Below, piece after piece: positions 33,020-46,600 of a DNA stretch of 64,000 nt. The stretch's first letter is position 1. Each line of letters opens with the position of its first letter. This DNA is from Montifringilla adamsi (Eukaryota > Chordata > Aves > Passeriformes > Passeridae), in NCBI GenBank assembly GCA_017590115.1, contig JAGGNK010007449.1:3068-67067 (forward strand). Direction: 5' to 3'. A model generated the notes under the pieces. The model made no database searches. It was not told where the DNA came from and was given only the letters and a program-made list of their open reading frames with translations. A program made the position numbers and the translations under genes.

Positions 33020-34120
33020 TCCAGATCCTTCCAGGGCAGGGATTGGATCCCAGATCCTTCCAGGGCAGGGATTGGATCTCAGATCCTTCCAGGGCAGGGA
33101 TTGGATCCCAGATCCTTCCAGGGCAGGGATTGGATCTCAGATCCTTCCAGGGCAGGGATTGGATCCCAGATCCTTCCAGGTTTCATTCCCCTGGTCCTTC
33201 CACGTTCCCTGATCCAGGTGAGCTTTGGCTCCCTGGTCCTTCCAGGTGAGGGATTGGATCCCAGACCTTTCCAGGCTCCCCTGAGAATTCCAGATCAGCT
33301 TTTGTTCCCCTGATCCTTCCAAGTTTGGTTCCCTTGATCCTTCCAGGAGAGGATCTTGTCCCACTGATCCTTCCAGGTTTCATTCCCCCTGGGAATTCCC
33401 CTTCCCAGGGAGGGTCTGGATCCCTGATCCCTCCAGGATCCCTGATCCAGGTGAGGCTTTGGCTCCCTGGTTCTTCCAGAGCATGGATTGGATCCCTGAT
33501 CTTTCCAGGTTTCATTCCCCTGGTCCTTCCACATTCCCTGATCCAGGTGAGGCTTTGGCTCCCTGGTTCTTCCAGGTGAGGGATTGGCTCCAGATCCCTC
33601 CAGGTGAGGGATTTTTCCCCTGATCCTTCCCAGAGATGGATTGCATCCCTGATCCTTCCAGGGCAGGGTTTGGCTCCCCTGAGAATTCCAGGTGAGGGCC
33701 TGGATCCAGCCAAGGTTGTGACTCCCTGAACCCTCCAGGCTGTCCAGATCCTTCCAGGGCAGGGATTGGATCCCAGATCCTTCCAGAGCGGGGATTGGAT
33801 CCCTGATCCTTCCAGGGCAGGGATTGGATCCCAGATCCTTCCAGGTTTCATTCCCCTGGTCCTTCCACGTTCCCTGATCCAGGTGAGCTTTGGCTCCCTG
33901 GTCCTTCCGGGCTCCCAGATCTTTCCAGGAAAGGGATTCTCTCCAGATCCTTCCAGGGAGGGTTCGGCTCCCAGATCTCTGCAGGAGAGGGATTGGATCC
34001 CTGATCCTTCCAGGTTTCATTCCCTTGATCCTTCCAGGTGAGGGTCTGGATCCCTGATCCTTCCAGCATCCCTGATCCTTCCAGCATCCCTGATCCAGGT
34101 GAGGCTTTGGCACCGGAGCC
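33020..34120. repeat. gatccttccagggcagggat repeat, 28-29-bp units within larger units
   Basis: Five near-identical 29-bp units at 33040-33185 (gattggatcccagatccttc plus cagggcagg), then longer units of 90-130 bp joining 'aggtttcattcccctggtcc' and 'aggtgaggctttggctccct'. Blocks of about 170 bp recur, for example 33145-33270 and 33815-33930. Confidence 0.88.
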
Positions 34121-34619
34121 ACAGGGTTGGATCTGGCTCTGGAAGGGCAGGAATTGTTTGGGATCCCTGGAAAGAAGGGCAGGAATCATTTGGGATCCCT
34201 GGAAAGAAGGGCAGGAATCATTTGGGATCCCTGGAAAGGCAGGAATCATTTGGGATCCGTGACCCCTCTCCCTTGTGGCCGGGCAGTGACAATTCCAGGT
34301 CTGGAAAATCCCAGCTGGGATTTTCCCAGCTCTTCCTGGGCCCATTCCCAGAGATCCCAGAGATCCCAGAGATCCCAGCAGGACACCAGGTGTCCCTTGA
34401 CCCTGTCATTCCCGGCTGTTTTTCCCAGGAAAAGCTCGGGAACTGCCACACCTGGGCACGCACCGAGCCAGGTGCTCCCCAAAAACCTTTTTCCCAAAGG
34501 ATCCCGGATTTTCCGGATCGGGATGTGGGAGTGGGGAGGAGGCAGCAGCTTCCCAGCCATCCCTGGGCCTGGGAAAACTGGGAAAGTTGGGAAAGAGAGG
34601 GAATTTAACCCCAATTCCA

Positions 34620-34910
34620 CCAGGGAAAAGTGCCAGGCCCAGAGGAAAATTCCAATCCCAGGGGGAAATTCCAGTTCCAGGGAGAAATTCCAATCCCAAG
34701 GAAAAGTTCCAATCACAGGGAGAAACTCCAATTCCAGGGAAAAATTTCATTCCCTGGGAAAAGCGTCAGTCCCAGGAAAATTCCAATCCTGGAGAAAAGC
34801 TCCTATTCCCAGGGAAAAGCTCCAATCCCAAGGAAAAGCTCCAATCCCAAAATTTCAATCCCAGGAAAAAATTCCAATCCCGGTGAAAAACTCCAATCCA
34901 ATCTGAAAAT
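34620..34910. repeat. ttccaatcccagggaaaaa repeat, about 18-bp units
   Basis: About 14 diverged 17-21 bp units. All frames through it are artefacts. Confidence 0.88.
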
Positions 34911-35339
34911 TTCCCCAAAAATTAAAAAAAAAAAGAAATCCCCCAAAATTCCCAAAAATCCTTTCCAGGTTTCTCCCTCTTGCTGCCCTTCCCAGGGTTC
35001 TCCCAGCTGGATTCCCTCTGGAATTTCCCTCTGAATTTCTGTTCTCTCTGGAATTTCTGTTCCCTATGGAATTGCTGCTCCCGGCACTGGAATTGGGGGA
35101 AGGCTCCGGATTTACGATCCCAAAATGACGGGAAGAAGGGCAGGAAATCTGGGAATTCTGTTCCCACAGGAAAAGGTGGGAAGGAGGCTCTGCTCTGACC
35201 CTCTTGGGAATGCTCAGAAATCCCAGGAAAGCTCAAAAATCCAAGGAATTTTCAGAAATCCAAGGAAAACACCACTGCAGGGAAAAAAAAATCTTGGGAT
35301 ATTTTTCTAGCTCCCTTGGATGTTTTTCCAACCAGTTTT

Positions 35340-35640
35340 TTTGGGTTTTTTTTGTTTTTTGGGGTTTTTTTTTCCCTGCTGTTGGAATGAGACTCTTTGG
35401 GCTGTAATTCCTAAAAGATTCCATGGATTCATTGGGGAAAAAAAAAAAAAAAAAAAAAAGGTGGATTTTTTTTGATTTTGTGAGCAGAAAAGTGGATTCA
35501 AGGAGGGAAAATGACTCCGCAAAACGGAATTTGGACAATTATTCCATTGTGAAATTTTTTCCAGCCTTTCCCAGATGGGGCCTTAAAATTATTAGGAATT
35601 AAGGAGGGATATTAAAAAAAAAAAAAAAAAAAAAGGAAAA
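35340..35640. repeat. Homopolymer-rich stretch (T and A runs)
   Basis: Runs of T near 35338-35375, A at about 35440-35459 and A at about 35613-35633. AT-rich, no gene. Confidence 0.8.
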
Positions 35641-35939
35641 ATCCCGGGGATCTCCATCTGGAGCGCTCCATTTGTGGGATAACGAGGCAGAGAGAGGGGA
35701 AAAATGGGAATAAATCAAATCCAGGATTTGGGAAAGGGGAGAGGAGAATTTGGGATGGGATTGGGGTGTGGATGCAAAGGGATCCAAAGGGATCCAGAGG
35801 GTTTTCCTGTCTATCCCAGGCCACGGGGCAGGAGGATCCCATAATTTTCCCTGTTTATCCCAATTTTTCTCCTTCCCAAGTGTGTTTTCCTGGCTGGAAT
35901 TTTGGGATTCTCCTGCTCTTTTTCCTCATCCCTCAGGGT

Positions 35940-36870
35940 GGGATCCCAAAGTCCCTTTGTGGGGTCCCTTTAGGGGATGGATCCTGCTGGGGGAATTCCA
36001 TGGAATTCCTGGGGAGATTCCATGTGAAAAGTGGGGCTGATCCCGGAAAACTCCTGGGAATGGGCCCAGCTGGGGGAATTCCATGGAATTCCTGGAGAGA
36101 TTCCATGCAGGAGCAGGGTTGGGGTCCCAAAATCCCTCTGTGGGGTCCCTTTAGGGGATGGGTCCTACTGGGGGAATTCCATGTAAAAAGTGGGGCTGAT
36201 CCCAGAAAACTCCTGGGAACGGGCCCTGCTCGGGGAATTCCATGGAATTCTTGAGGAGATTCCGTGTGAAAAGTGGGACTGATCCCGGAAAACTCCCGGG
36301 AACGGGCCCTGCTGGGGGAATTTTTGGGATCCAGGGGTCCTCTTGGAGATTTCTCGTGGGGAATTTCTCCTTCCTGGGGGACATTCCAGAGGGTCCCTGT
36401 GGGAATGTCCGTGTCCATCCCGGGGATGCATTCCCAAAGGATGATCCCTGCTGGGAATGGGGGTTCCAGGGTCCCTTCCCAGATTTCTCCATCCTTGGGA
36501 ATGGCTCTTCCTGGGGAATTCCAGAGGGTCCTTGTGGGGGTGTCCCTGTCCATCCTGAGGGTCCCTTCCCAAATTTCTCCTTGGGAATGGTCCTTCCTGG
36601 GGACATTCCAGAGGGTCCCTGTGGGAATGTCCGTGTCCATCCCGGGGATCCTTTCCCACGGGATGATTCCTGCTGGGAATGGGGGTTCCAGGCTCCCCTT
36701 CCCAGATTTCTCCATCCTTGGGAATGCCCTTCCTGGGGGTCCCTGTGGGAATCTCCATGGGGAGAGTGGGAGTTCACTCCTGGACCTTTCCTGACAAGCG
36801 ACCCTTCCTGGGGGGACATTCCGGAGGGTCCCTGCGGGGGTGTCCATGTCCATCCCGGGGGTCCCTTCCC
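35940..36870. repeat. Two minisatellites upstream of the first SHANK3 coding exon
   Basis: At 35950-36330, irregular 60-100 bp units around 'gggggaattccatggaattc', inside a 180-bp duplication (35951 and 36131). At 36370-36870, units of about 222 bp containing 'gggtccctgtgggaatgtcc' and 'gtgtccatcccggg'. In-frame codons in the second array extend upstream from SHANK3 exon 1 but are repeat-derived. Confidence 0.88.
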
Positions 36871-36989
36871 AGATTTCTCCCTCCTTCGGCAGCGCCGCTT
36901 CCCGCGGGCTCTCCCACCCGCCTTCCCCAATTCCGGGGCTCCCTCTCCGGGATCCGGGATGCCTCTCCCGGGGCTGTCCCGCCGTGCCG

Positions 36990-37640
36990 CTGACCCCTCG
37001 CTTCCCCCCGCAGGGCCCCGGGCGGGCGCGGTGCGCAGCCGGTGCCGGTGCCGGGCCCCGCTCGCCCAAGCTGGCGGCCCCGGCGCGCATGGAGGAGCCC
37101 GCGCCCGGCGCCATCGTGGTGCGCATCGGCATCCCCGACCTGCAGCAGACGGTGAGTGCGGGGGGAGCCACCGGGCACCGGGAGACAGGGAGGGAGGGAG
37201 GGAGCCCCGAGCGGCCGCCGCCGCGCCGGGACCGTGCCCGGAGCCGGGATGCGCACCGGGACCGCGCTGGGATGCTCACCGGGACCGCGCCGAGCCGGGA
37301 TGCGCAGCGCGAGCCGCACCGGGAGCGCCACCGCGAGCCGCCCGCGCCGGGATGCGCAGCCCAGAGCGGCCCCGATCCGCATCCAGAGCCGCCCTCACCT
37401 CGCTCAGACCGGTCCCGACCCGCACCCTGATCCGCACCCGGTTCGGCGCCGCACCGGCACTGGCAGCGACCCGCATCCCGCCCGCATCCCGCCCGCTCCC
37501 GGTCCCGCTGCCGCACCGGCAGCACCGGCAAACTTCTCCCCGCCACGGGCCCGGCAGGACGGGTCCCATTGCCCGGGTCCCCGCCTGTCCCGGTGTCCCC
37601 ACCCCGGTGTCCCCCCGCTCCCGCAGTGCCATCCCGGGGT
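36990..37640. promoter_or_regulatory. CpG island around the first SHANK3 coding exon
   Basis: Dense CpG with cgggatgcgc/accgggaccgcg words spanning the exon and the start of intron 1. Consistent with a promoter or a first-exon CpG island, as at mammalian SHANK3. Confidence 0.55.
37089..37151 (+). CDS. SHANK3: SHANK3 exon 1: start of SPN domain
   Basis: 63 nt encoding MEEPAPGAIVVRIGIPDLQQ plus T, followed by donor ACG|gtgagt. The residues VVRIGIPDLQQT match the SHANK3 N-terminus. Arg12, the position of the human R12C variant in the Ras/Rap-binding surface, is at exactly position 12 when counted from this ATG, which supports this start. The frame stays open 25 codons upstream to an acceptor-like site (cccccgcag at 37013), so an in-frame N-terminal extension from an upstream exon is possible. 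Confidence 0.92.
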
Positions 37641-40600
37641 GGCTCCGCACGCACCGGGACCAGGCTGGGAACGGGACCGGGACCGAGACCGGGATTGGGA
37701 CCGGGCTGGGAACGGGGCCGGGATTGGGACTGGGAACGGGCTGGGAATGGGCAGTGGAGGCGGCTCCAGTGCCAGTCTGGAAATGGGAGCGGCTCCAGGA
37801 CTGGGACCGGGACCGGGACCAGGCTTTGGGGCCATGGCGCTGCTGTGTGATGGTCACTCGTGTCCAGGGTGCTGCGTGCTCGGCTGGGCTGGACAGCGGT
37901 CGTGTGGTGGACTCTGGAATGGCGTGGGAGTGATGGACACTGGAATGGGGGGGACTTGTGCCAGTGCCATTGGTGGGATGTGCTGGAGTGACCCCTGGAA
38001 GTCCGGGACTGACCCTGGGAGTCCAGGAGAGAAGTCCAGGAGCAGCCCCAAGGAACTCAGGAGTGACCCCCAAAAATCTAGGAGTGACCCCAGGAGCCAG
38101 GAGTGACCCCAGGGTGACCCCTGGAAGTCCAGGAGTAATCCCAGGAGTGACCCCAGGAGTGACCCCGGGGTGACCGGGAGGGCACGGCCCTGGTGAGGGC
38201 TCAGCCGGGCACAGGGATCCAGGAACCCAGAATTCCCTGGAATTGGGGGATTTGTAGGGAATGAGGAGCAGGAAAAGCTGGAGGGCTGCAGTGATGGGGG
38301 TAATTAACAGCCCTCGTTAGGGGAGGTGACAAGGCTGAGGTGACAAGGCTGAGGTGACAAGGCTGAGGTGACAAGGCTGAGGTGACAAGGCTGAGGTGAC
38401 AAGGCTGAGGTGACAAGGCTGAGGTGACAAGGCTGAGGTGACAAGGCTGAGGTGACAAGGCTGAGGTGACAAGGCTGAGGTGGCACCTGGGCTGGGCAGG
38501 GGGCACCGAGGGCACTCAGAGCCCCTTGGACAGGAAAAATTCTCTTTTGGGGCCGGGCGTGGGGTCAGGAATTCCCTAAAGCTCAGGTTATGGAATTCCC
38601 ATCTTTTCTCCGGGAGCCTCCAGGTGGGATTTGAAAGTCCCGAGAAGTTTTCCAGCCCTCCTGGAATTGTCTCCACCCCTCTTTGAGGATCCCAACTCCG
38701 CTGGGGTTTGCTCATCCCGAATCCTTGGAATTCCTTGGAAGTGCTGGAATTCCCAGGTGCAAATCTCCCCCCAGTTTTCCTGGGAATAAAGGGCCTTTTC
38801 CATTGGCACATCCTGGTTTTTATCACCTGCACCTGAGCCAGGGAAGAGGGCTTAAATTTCCCACACCTGGAAAATCCTGGGAAAGCTCCTGGTGGGTGGT
38901 GGAGCTGCTCCAGGGAGCTGCAATTCCCCAAACCTCTGGAATTGCTCCCAACCCTCGGCATTCCAGAGCTCCGGAAAAGTTTGGATGATGCCGGCAGGTC
39001 CCAGAGCTCAGGAAAATTTGGGACAATGCCCTGAGGTCGGTGCTGGGAATGTTGGGATTGTTTTTGTGCACGGCCAAGAGTTGGATTTGGAGATCCTGGG
39101 GAAGTTTTCCAGCTTGGAATATTCTGGAATTCCGTGGGAATGGGGAAGTTTTGCAGGGAATGGGGAAGTTTTGCAGGGAATGGGGAAGTTCTGCAGGGAA
39201 TGGGGCTGTGGGAAATGAGGAATTTTGGGGGTCTTTCCTCCTCTTTTCTCCTTCTCTTTCCTTCCCAAGCGTCCTGTGGGGTGATGGGATCCCAATTCCC
39301 GGTTCTCCCACTCGGATTATGGATGCGGGAGGTTGGACTTTCCTGAGGTGTCCAGGGGGTCTGGAATGTCCTGGAATGTCCTGAGGTGTCCAGGTGGGAG
39401 GTTGGGAATGTCCTGAGGTGTCCAAGGAGAGGGTTGGGAATGTCCTGGAATGTCCCGAGGAGGTGACAAGGCTGAGGTGACAAGGCTGAGGTGACAAGGC
39501 TGAGGTGACAAGGCTGAGGTGACAAGGCTGAGGTGACAAGGCTGAGGTGACAAGGCTGAGGTGACAAGGCTGAGGTGACAAGGCTGAGGTGACAAGGCTG
39601 AGGTGACAAGGCTGAGGTGGCACCTGGGCTGGGCAGGGGGCACCGAGGGCACTCAGAGCCCCTTGGACAGGAAAAATTCTCTTTTGGGGCCGGGCGTGGG
39701 GTCAGGAATTCCCTAAAGCTCAGGTTATGGAATTCCCATCTTTTCTCCGGGAGCCTCCAGGTGGGATTTGAAAGTCCCGAGAAGTTTTCCAGCCCTCCTG
39801 GAATTGTCTCCACCCCTCTTTGAGGATCCCAACTCCGCTGGGGTTTGCTCATCCCGAATCCTTGGAATTCCTTGGAAGTGCTGGAATTCCCAGGTGCAAA
39901 TCTCCCCCCAGTTTTCCTGGGAATAAAGGGCCTTTTCCATTGGCACATCCCGGTTTTTATCACCTGCACCTGAGCCAGGGAAGAGGGCTTAAATTTCCCA
40001 CACCTGGAAAATCCTGGGAAAGCTCCTGGTGGGTGGTGGAGCTGCTCCAGGGAGCTGCAATTCCCCAAACCTCTGGAATTGCTCCCAACCCTCGGCATTC
40101 CAGAGCTCCGGAAAAGTTTGGATGATGCCGGCAGGTCCCAGAGCTCAGGAAAATTTGGGACAATGCCCTGAGGTCGGTGCTGGGAATGTTGGGATTGTTT
40201 TTGTGCACGGCCAAGAGTTGGATTTGGAGATCCTGGGGAAGTTTTCCAGCTTGGAATATTCTGGAATTCCGTGGGAATGGGGAAGTTTTGCAGGGAATGG
40301 GGAAGTTTTGCAGGGAATGGGGCTGTGGGAAATGAGGAATTTTGGGGGTCTTTCCTCCTCTTTTCTCCTTCTCTTTCCTTCCCAAGCGTCCTGTGGGGTG
40401 ATGGGATCCCAATTCCCGGTTCTCCCACTCGGATTATGGATGCGGGAGGTTGGACTTTCATGAGGTGTCCAGGGGGTCTGGAATGTCCTGGAATGTCCTG
40501 AGGTGTCCAGGTGGGAGGTTGGGAATGTCCTGAGGTGTCCAAGGAGAGGGTTGGGAATGTCCTGGAATGTCCCGAGGTGCCCAGGGGTTCTGGAATATCC

Positions 40601-43600
40601 TGGAATTGTCTGAGCAGGTCTGGAATGTCCTGAGGTGTCCAGTGGGAGGTCAGGAATGTTCTGGAATGTTCTGAGGTGCCCAGGGGTTCTGGAATATCCT
40701 GGGATGTCCGAGCAGGTCTGGAATGTCATGGAATGTTCTGAGGTGTCCAGGGGGTCTGGAATGTCCTGGGGAGTCAAGGTGGGATGTTTGGACTATCCTG
40801 GGATGTCCAAGCAGGTCTGGAAGGTCCTGGAGTGTCCGGAAGGTTGGGAATACATGGGATGTTCCACTGATCCCAGTGGAGCATTCCAGGGAATCCATGG
40901 AGTTTTTCCATTGGCACATCCCGGTTTTTATCACCTGCACCTGAGCCAGGGAAGAGGGCTTAAATTTCCCACACCTGGAAAATCCTGGGAAAGCTCCTGG
41001 TGGGTGGTGGAGCTGCTCCAGGGAGCTGCAATTCCCCAAACCTCTGGAATTGCTCCCAACCCTCGGCATTCCAGAGCTCCGGAAAAGTTTGGATGATGCC
41101 GGCAGGTCCCAGAGCTCAGGAAAATTTGGGACAATGCCCTGAGGTCGGTGCTGGGAATGTTGGGATTGTTTTTGTGCACGGCCAAGAGTTGGATTTGGAG
41201 ATCCTGGGGAAGTTTTCCAGCTTGGAATATTCTGGAATTCCGTGGGAATGGGGAAGTTTTGCAGGGAATGGGGAAGTTTTGCAGGGAATGGGGCTGTGGG
41301 AAATGAGGAATTTTGGGGGTCTTTCCTCCTCTTTTCTCCTTCTCTTTCCTTCCCAAGCGTCCTGTGGGGTGATGGGATCCCAATTCCCGGTTCTCCCACT
41401 CGGATTATGGATGCGGGAGGTTGGACTTTCCTGAGGTGTCCAGGGGGTCTGGAATGTCCTGGAATGTCCTGAGGTGTCCAGGTGGGAGGTTGGGAATGTC
41501 CTGAGGTGTCCAAGGAGAGGGTTGGGAATGTCCTGGAATGTCCCGAGGTGCCCAGGGGTTCTGGAATATCCTGGAATTGTCTGAGCAGAGGGTCTGAAAT
41601 GTCCAGAGGTGTCCAGTGGGAGGTCAGGAATGTTCTGGAATGTTCTGAGGTGCCCAGGGGTTCTGGAATATCCTGGGATGTCCGAGCAGGTCTGGAATGT
41701 CATGGAATGTTATGAGGTGTCCAGGGGGTCTGGAATGTCCTGGGGAGTCAAGGTGGGATGTTTGGACTATTCTGGGATGTCCAAGCAGGTCTGGAAGGTC
41801 CTGGAGTGTCCGGAAGGTTGGGAATACATGGGATGTTCCACTGATCCCAGTGGAGCATTCCAGGGAATCCATGGAGTGTCCCACTGATCCCAGTGCTGGA
41901 TTCCAGAGAATCCATGGGATGTCCCACTGATCCCAGTGGAGCATTCCAGGGAATCCATGGGGTGTCCCACTGATCCCAGTGGAGCATTCCAGGGAATCCA
42001 TGGGGTGTCCCACTGATCCCAGTGCAGCATTCCAGGGAATCCAGCCGTGATCCAGGATCCAGGCTCGGCCTGGAGCTCCAGGTGTTTCCCATCCTGGAGC
42101 TTTTCCACAGGGCAGGGAACTGATTTCCTTGGAAATCCGAAGATTTCCAATTTTGGAATTTGAGAACCTGGATCATCCCTCCTCCCTCACCCTGAGCTGG
42201 GAATGTGATCCTGGCAAAAGGAGGGTGCAGAAATCCCTGAGGATCCTTTGGATCCTGCCGGAGCTTCCCGGTCCCACCCCGGAGACGCGGATCCTTCGGG
42301 AAGAGCCGTTCCCACCTCTGGCTGCTCCGTGGGAAGGGTGGTGGAGACCCGGGATAAAATTATCCCAACCTCCCACGGGGTCCGGGAGCTCGGAGCCGGA
42401 TTTTAAGGAGACAGGAACACGCCCGAGCTGGGGTTGGTTCCTCTGGAATAATTTATGGATTCTGCACCATTAAATCCCATGGGAAAACCCATTCCCGAAA
42501 TTTGGCAGGACCATCCTCCTGGTTTGGTAGGAAAAAGTGGCAAATCCAGGAAAAATCCCGGGAATGTGCCGAGTTTTCCTCTCTGTTGGCAGTGCTGGAA
42601 TCCTGGAGGTGCCGGAGCAAACCTTGGGATCATCCCATGGGAATGGGCCCCGTGGGGGGCTGGCACCGGCTGTGATTCCAAAGGAGTTCCATTTGTTTTT
42701 CCTCTGGAAGCCGGGGAAAACTCATTCCAAGGAACCACAGGCTCGGCACATCCCGGGAAAACCGGGATGTGGGGAGATGGGAGGCTCCTGCAGCCCCGGG
42801 AAGCTGCCAGCATTCCCAGGGCTGGAATTTATGGGAACAGCTGGGAAAGATCAGGGATGTGCAGCCAGGGAGGAATTTTCTGGAATTTTCCAAAGGTTTT
42901 CCTTCCCCGCTTTGTGCTGGCAACTCTTCCTCTTCCCTTTGAAATCATGGAAAAGCTGGAATTCAAATAAAATCCCAGTTGGATTTATCCAGGAGCAGCT
43001 CCGGGTATTGGAGCTGTCCAGCTGGAATTCCAGAGGTTTTCCCTGATGTTTTCCAGGGTGTGTTGGGACCTCCCAGCCCTGATCCCTCAATTCTTGGAAT
43101 GCCGGAGTGGGAATTCCCTTCCAAGGGAATTTTGTCCCTTTCAAGGCTGTTTTTACCCGGACCCATCCCTGTTTTCCTCCACCTTTGCCAAGCAAATTCC
43201 TCAGTGTCCCAGGGCTGGGCAGCAATGGGAATTCTGGTTGGGAATTCCTTTGGGATGAGGAAGAGGAGGCTCCTGCCCATCCCCTGTGGCCGATTCCCAG
43301 GAAGGGAAGGGAGAACATGGAAAAGGGAGGGATGAGAGTGGAGATCCCACGGGAATGTGGATTCCAAGGGATGGGAACACCTGGAAAAAATTAGGGATGA
43401 GGGTGGGGATCATTCTGTGGGAATGCGGATTCCGAGGGATGGGAACTCCTGGAAAAGTGAGGGATGAGAGTGGGAATGTGGATTCCAAGGGAAGAGAGAA
43501 CATGGAAAAGGGAGGGATGAGGGATCGCTCCTCTTCCCACCAATTCCCTGCCTCCATCCCAAGGTTTTTCCATTCCCTCTTTTCCTAGCACTTAGATCCC

Positions 43601-46600
43601 AAAATCCACATAGATCCCGAAATTCCTCTCTCCATTCTCCACTGTCTCAGCCATGGGAACACCGAAAAAAAAAAGAGAGAAAATCAGGAGAATTCGATTC
43701 CTGCAAGGGGAAAATTGGGATATCGGGAATGGCCTCGGGAATGGCCCCAAACCTTTGATCCTTCCCTGCTTTCGCACTGCGGCAAAAGCCCTTGGATGCG
43801 GAGAATTCCAATGGAATTTTCCCCCCTTTTAGGGCAGAATCAAATCGCTTCCAAACAGGCCGGGAGCTGCTTTTTGCTTGGAGCTTCCCATTGTTTTTCC
43901 ATGGAAATGCAGCTCCTTTCAGATCCGCCGGATCGCGCTCCATCAATGGAGCAGCTGCTCCGCTTTTTTTTCCTCTTCCCCATTTCCATTTTCCTGTCCC
44001 CATTCCTGCAGGTGCTGCCTGCGGATTTTTCCAGGCTTTTTGTGGCTTTTTGGGGTTTTTTTGGGAGCTGTTTTCCCGTGGCGACCGTTGGAGCATCCGG
44101 AGGGAGGATCCGGATGGAGCGGAGAGTGTCCCAAACACTGGTGGGAATCAAACGTGTGATTCCCAAAAATCCCCTGGAAGGATTCAGGTGCTTTAACCAT
44201 AAAACCTGAAATCCCTGAGCTTGGAAAAGAATTCCAAGATCAAATCCAAGCTGGGCCTGATCCCAATCCCAGAGCCCTGAGAGCCACATCCAGGAATTCC
44301 TTGGATTCCTCCATGGAGGCCCTTCCCGGCTTTTCCAGGCCCTTCCCGGCTTTTCCAGACCCTTCCCAGCTTTTCCAACCCCTGATCCAGAGAAAACGTT
44401 GGAAAGCTGCAGCTCCACCACATTTAAGTGGCTTTTTCCACTCTAAATCGGAACAATTCCATGGAAATAAATCCCATTTATCCCAAACAATTCCCTCGGC
44501 ACATTCCAGAGGATGCCGAGCAGCAGAACCTCCCAAAACATTCCGGCACAACCCCAAATCCCAGGAATTTCCCCCGGGGGCAAAGTCACCCTCTGTGAGC
44601 TCAATCAAACAAAGTGGATCGATCGGAATCCGAGCAATTCCCGATTTTATCCGGGAGAAATCCGCTGGCAGCAAAATCCGCCCGCAAATAACCGGGGCTG
44701 CTGCGCGTTCCCGATCCGCGGCTTTTTCCAAGGAAAATCCGACTCGGATCAACCCGTGACCAGCACATTTGCAATTTAACACATTTAAAAGATTTTACCA
44801 CCAAAATTCCCTTTTTTTCCCCTCCCAAGCGGATTTGCTGGAACTGGATGCAGCCATTGAGTCGATTTTCATGGAAAACGACAATCCCATCTTTTCATTT
44901 TCCGGCCATTTTTTTTTCGGGAAGAGCACATTCCGTGTTTAATAAAGAGGAATTTTTGAGTCATTTGAGGAGAGGAAAAATTGGCATGAAAAGAAAATTA
45001 GCTGAGCGCTTGGAAATATTCCTAAAAAAAAAAAATCAGGAATAACAGCGCTGAATTCCATCTGTTGGCTTCCTTGGGAATGTGGGAACAACCAAAGAGC
45101 TCCGGCACCCACCAGGAACAGGAGAAAAAAAGGGAATTTTTTCCCCAAGAACTCCTTAAATTGAGGGTTTCTTGTTGCCAGCAAAATCTTGGAGTCGGGG
45201 GTTCTCAAATTCTGGGAATTGCCTGAAACGGTGGGAATGGGGAAGGAACTCTTGGAAGGGTCCACAGCTTCCATTGGGAAGGGAAGGGAATTCCTGCCTG
45301 GAATGCCCTGGAGGGGCTGGAAAAACCCCACAGATCCTGCTGGGAATCCCAAGAATTCCAGGATTCCCTCATTCCCTTGGGATGCAGATGGGATCTCCAG
45401 AGGAGAGCGGGAATTATAAAATTTAAGGAATGCCACAGGATCAGGTCTGGAAACCCCAGGGATACAAAAGAAAGAAGGAAAGGCTGGAATTCCGTGTCTA
45501 TGGCCAGTTTGTCCCGGCAGGAAATCATGGAAAAGGGGCTGGAATTCATGAGGGAATTAAGGAATGCCTGGGATCCAGAGCAGGAAAGAAGCAACAGGAG
45601 AAAGTTTTGCACATTCCATGGGAAAGTTCTGGATCCTTGGGATAAGGAGGGGATGGAGCGGGACCAGGGAAAGGAATGGAGCTGGGAAGAGGCTGGAAAA
45701 CTCTGGAGGGATTTGGGCTGGAAAACTCCAGAAGGTTTTGGGATTTTGGCTGGAAAAGTCTGGAGGGGTTTGGGATTTGGGCTGGAAAACTCCAGCTGGA
45801 TTTGGGATTTGGGTGGAAAACTCCAGCTGGATTTGGGATCTGGGCTCAGCCTGGAGCAGAGGTGGCTCCGGGGCTCCTTCAGGACGGGCTCTGGCTCATC
45901 CCAGGATTCTCAGGGAAGCTTCTGGAAGCCCTGGGCTGGCTCTGGGGCTCCCTCATTCCCGAGGGATTTCCCTTTGCTTCCCAGATTTCCGTCGGGCCTG
46001 GGCTGGGCTCGGGGTTGGGCCGTGCCGGGCGCTCCCGGATCTGGGATTTCCCAGCTTTGGCTTTTCCTCTTCCAAAGGGAAATTCCTTTTTTTTTATTTC
46101 TTTGCTTAATCCCGGATCCCATCCCACCCCATTCCCACATTTTATAACATTCCTTTCCCAGCTTTTTCCACGGTGGTATCCATGAAAATTTTAATTAATT
46201 CATTCACTCCACCCCAAAACAAGGATTAATTAACCCTCATCCATTTCCACGCTCCAGGAATTTTGCTTTTCCATGGAAAAATTCCTTCAGCCAGGCTGTT
46301 AAAACTCATTTTTCCGGACGATCACATTTGGAATCAAACATTCTGGAGCTGCTTTTGTCCCGGATCTTCAATTATCCCGACATTCACGGGTCATTGATTA
46401 ATTAATTAATTATGGTTGATTAATTAACCAATCAAATCCTCCCCCCTGCTCCCACCGGGGATCGATGGAAATTCCGGCTTTTTTTTTTTAATCCTGTCTT
46501 TTTACGGAATGAGGGAAGCCTGGAGCGAGGAGCAGGAGAAGGAACGAGCTCGTCCTTGGGAATGATGGATTTTTTTTTTTTTCCCCCTGGAAAATGATTT

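Noticed and set aside
36840..37430. ATG at 36840 as the SHANK3 start
   Set aside because: The upstream codons come from a minisatellite; the ATG at 37089 places conserved Arg at position 12 as in the family.
38317..41513. Minus-strand frames of up to 741 codons through the 38-41 kb duplications
   Set aside because: The frame reappears in each duplicate and depends on the 14-bp array; no known domain and it lies on the opposite strand in a SHANK3 intron.
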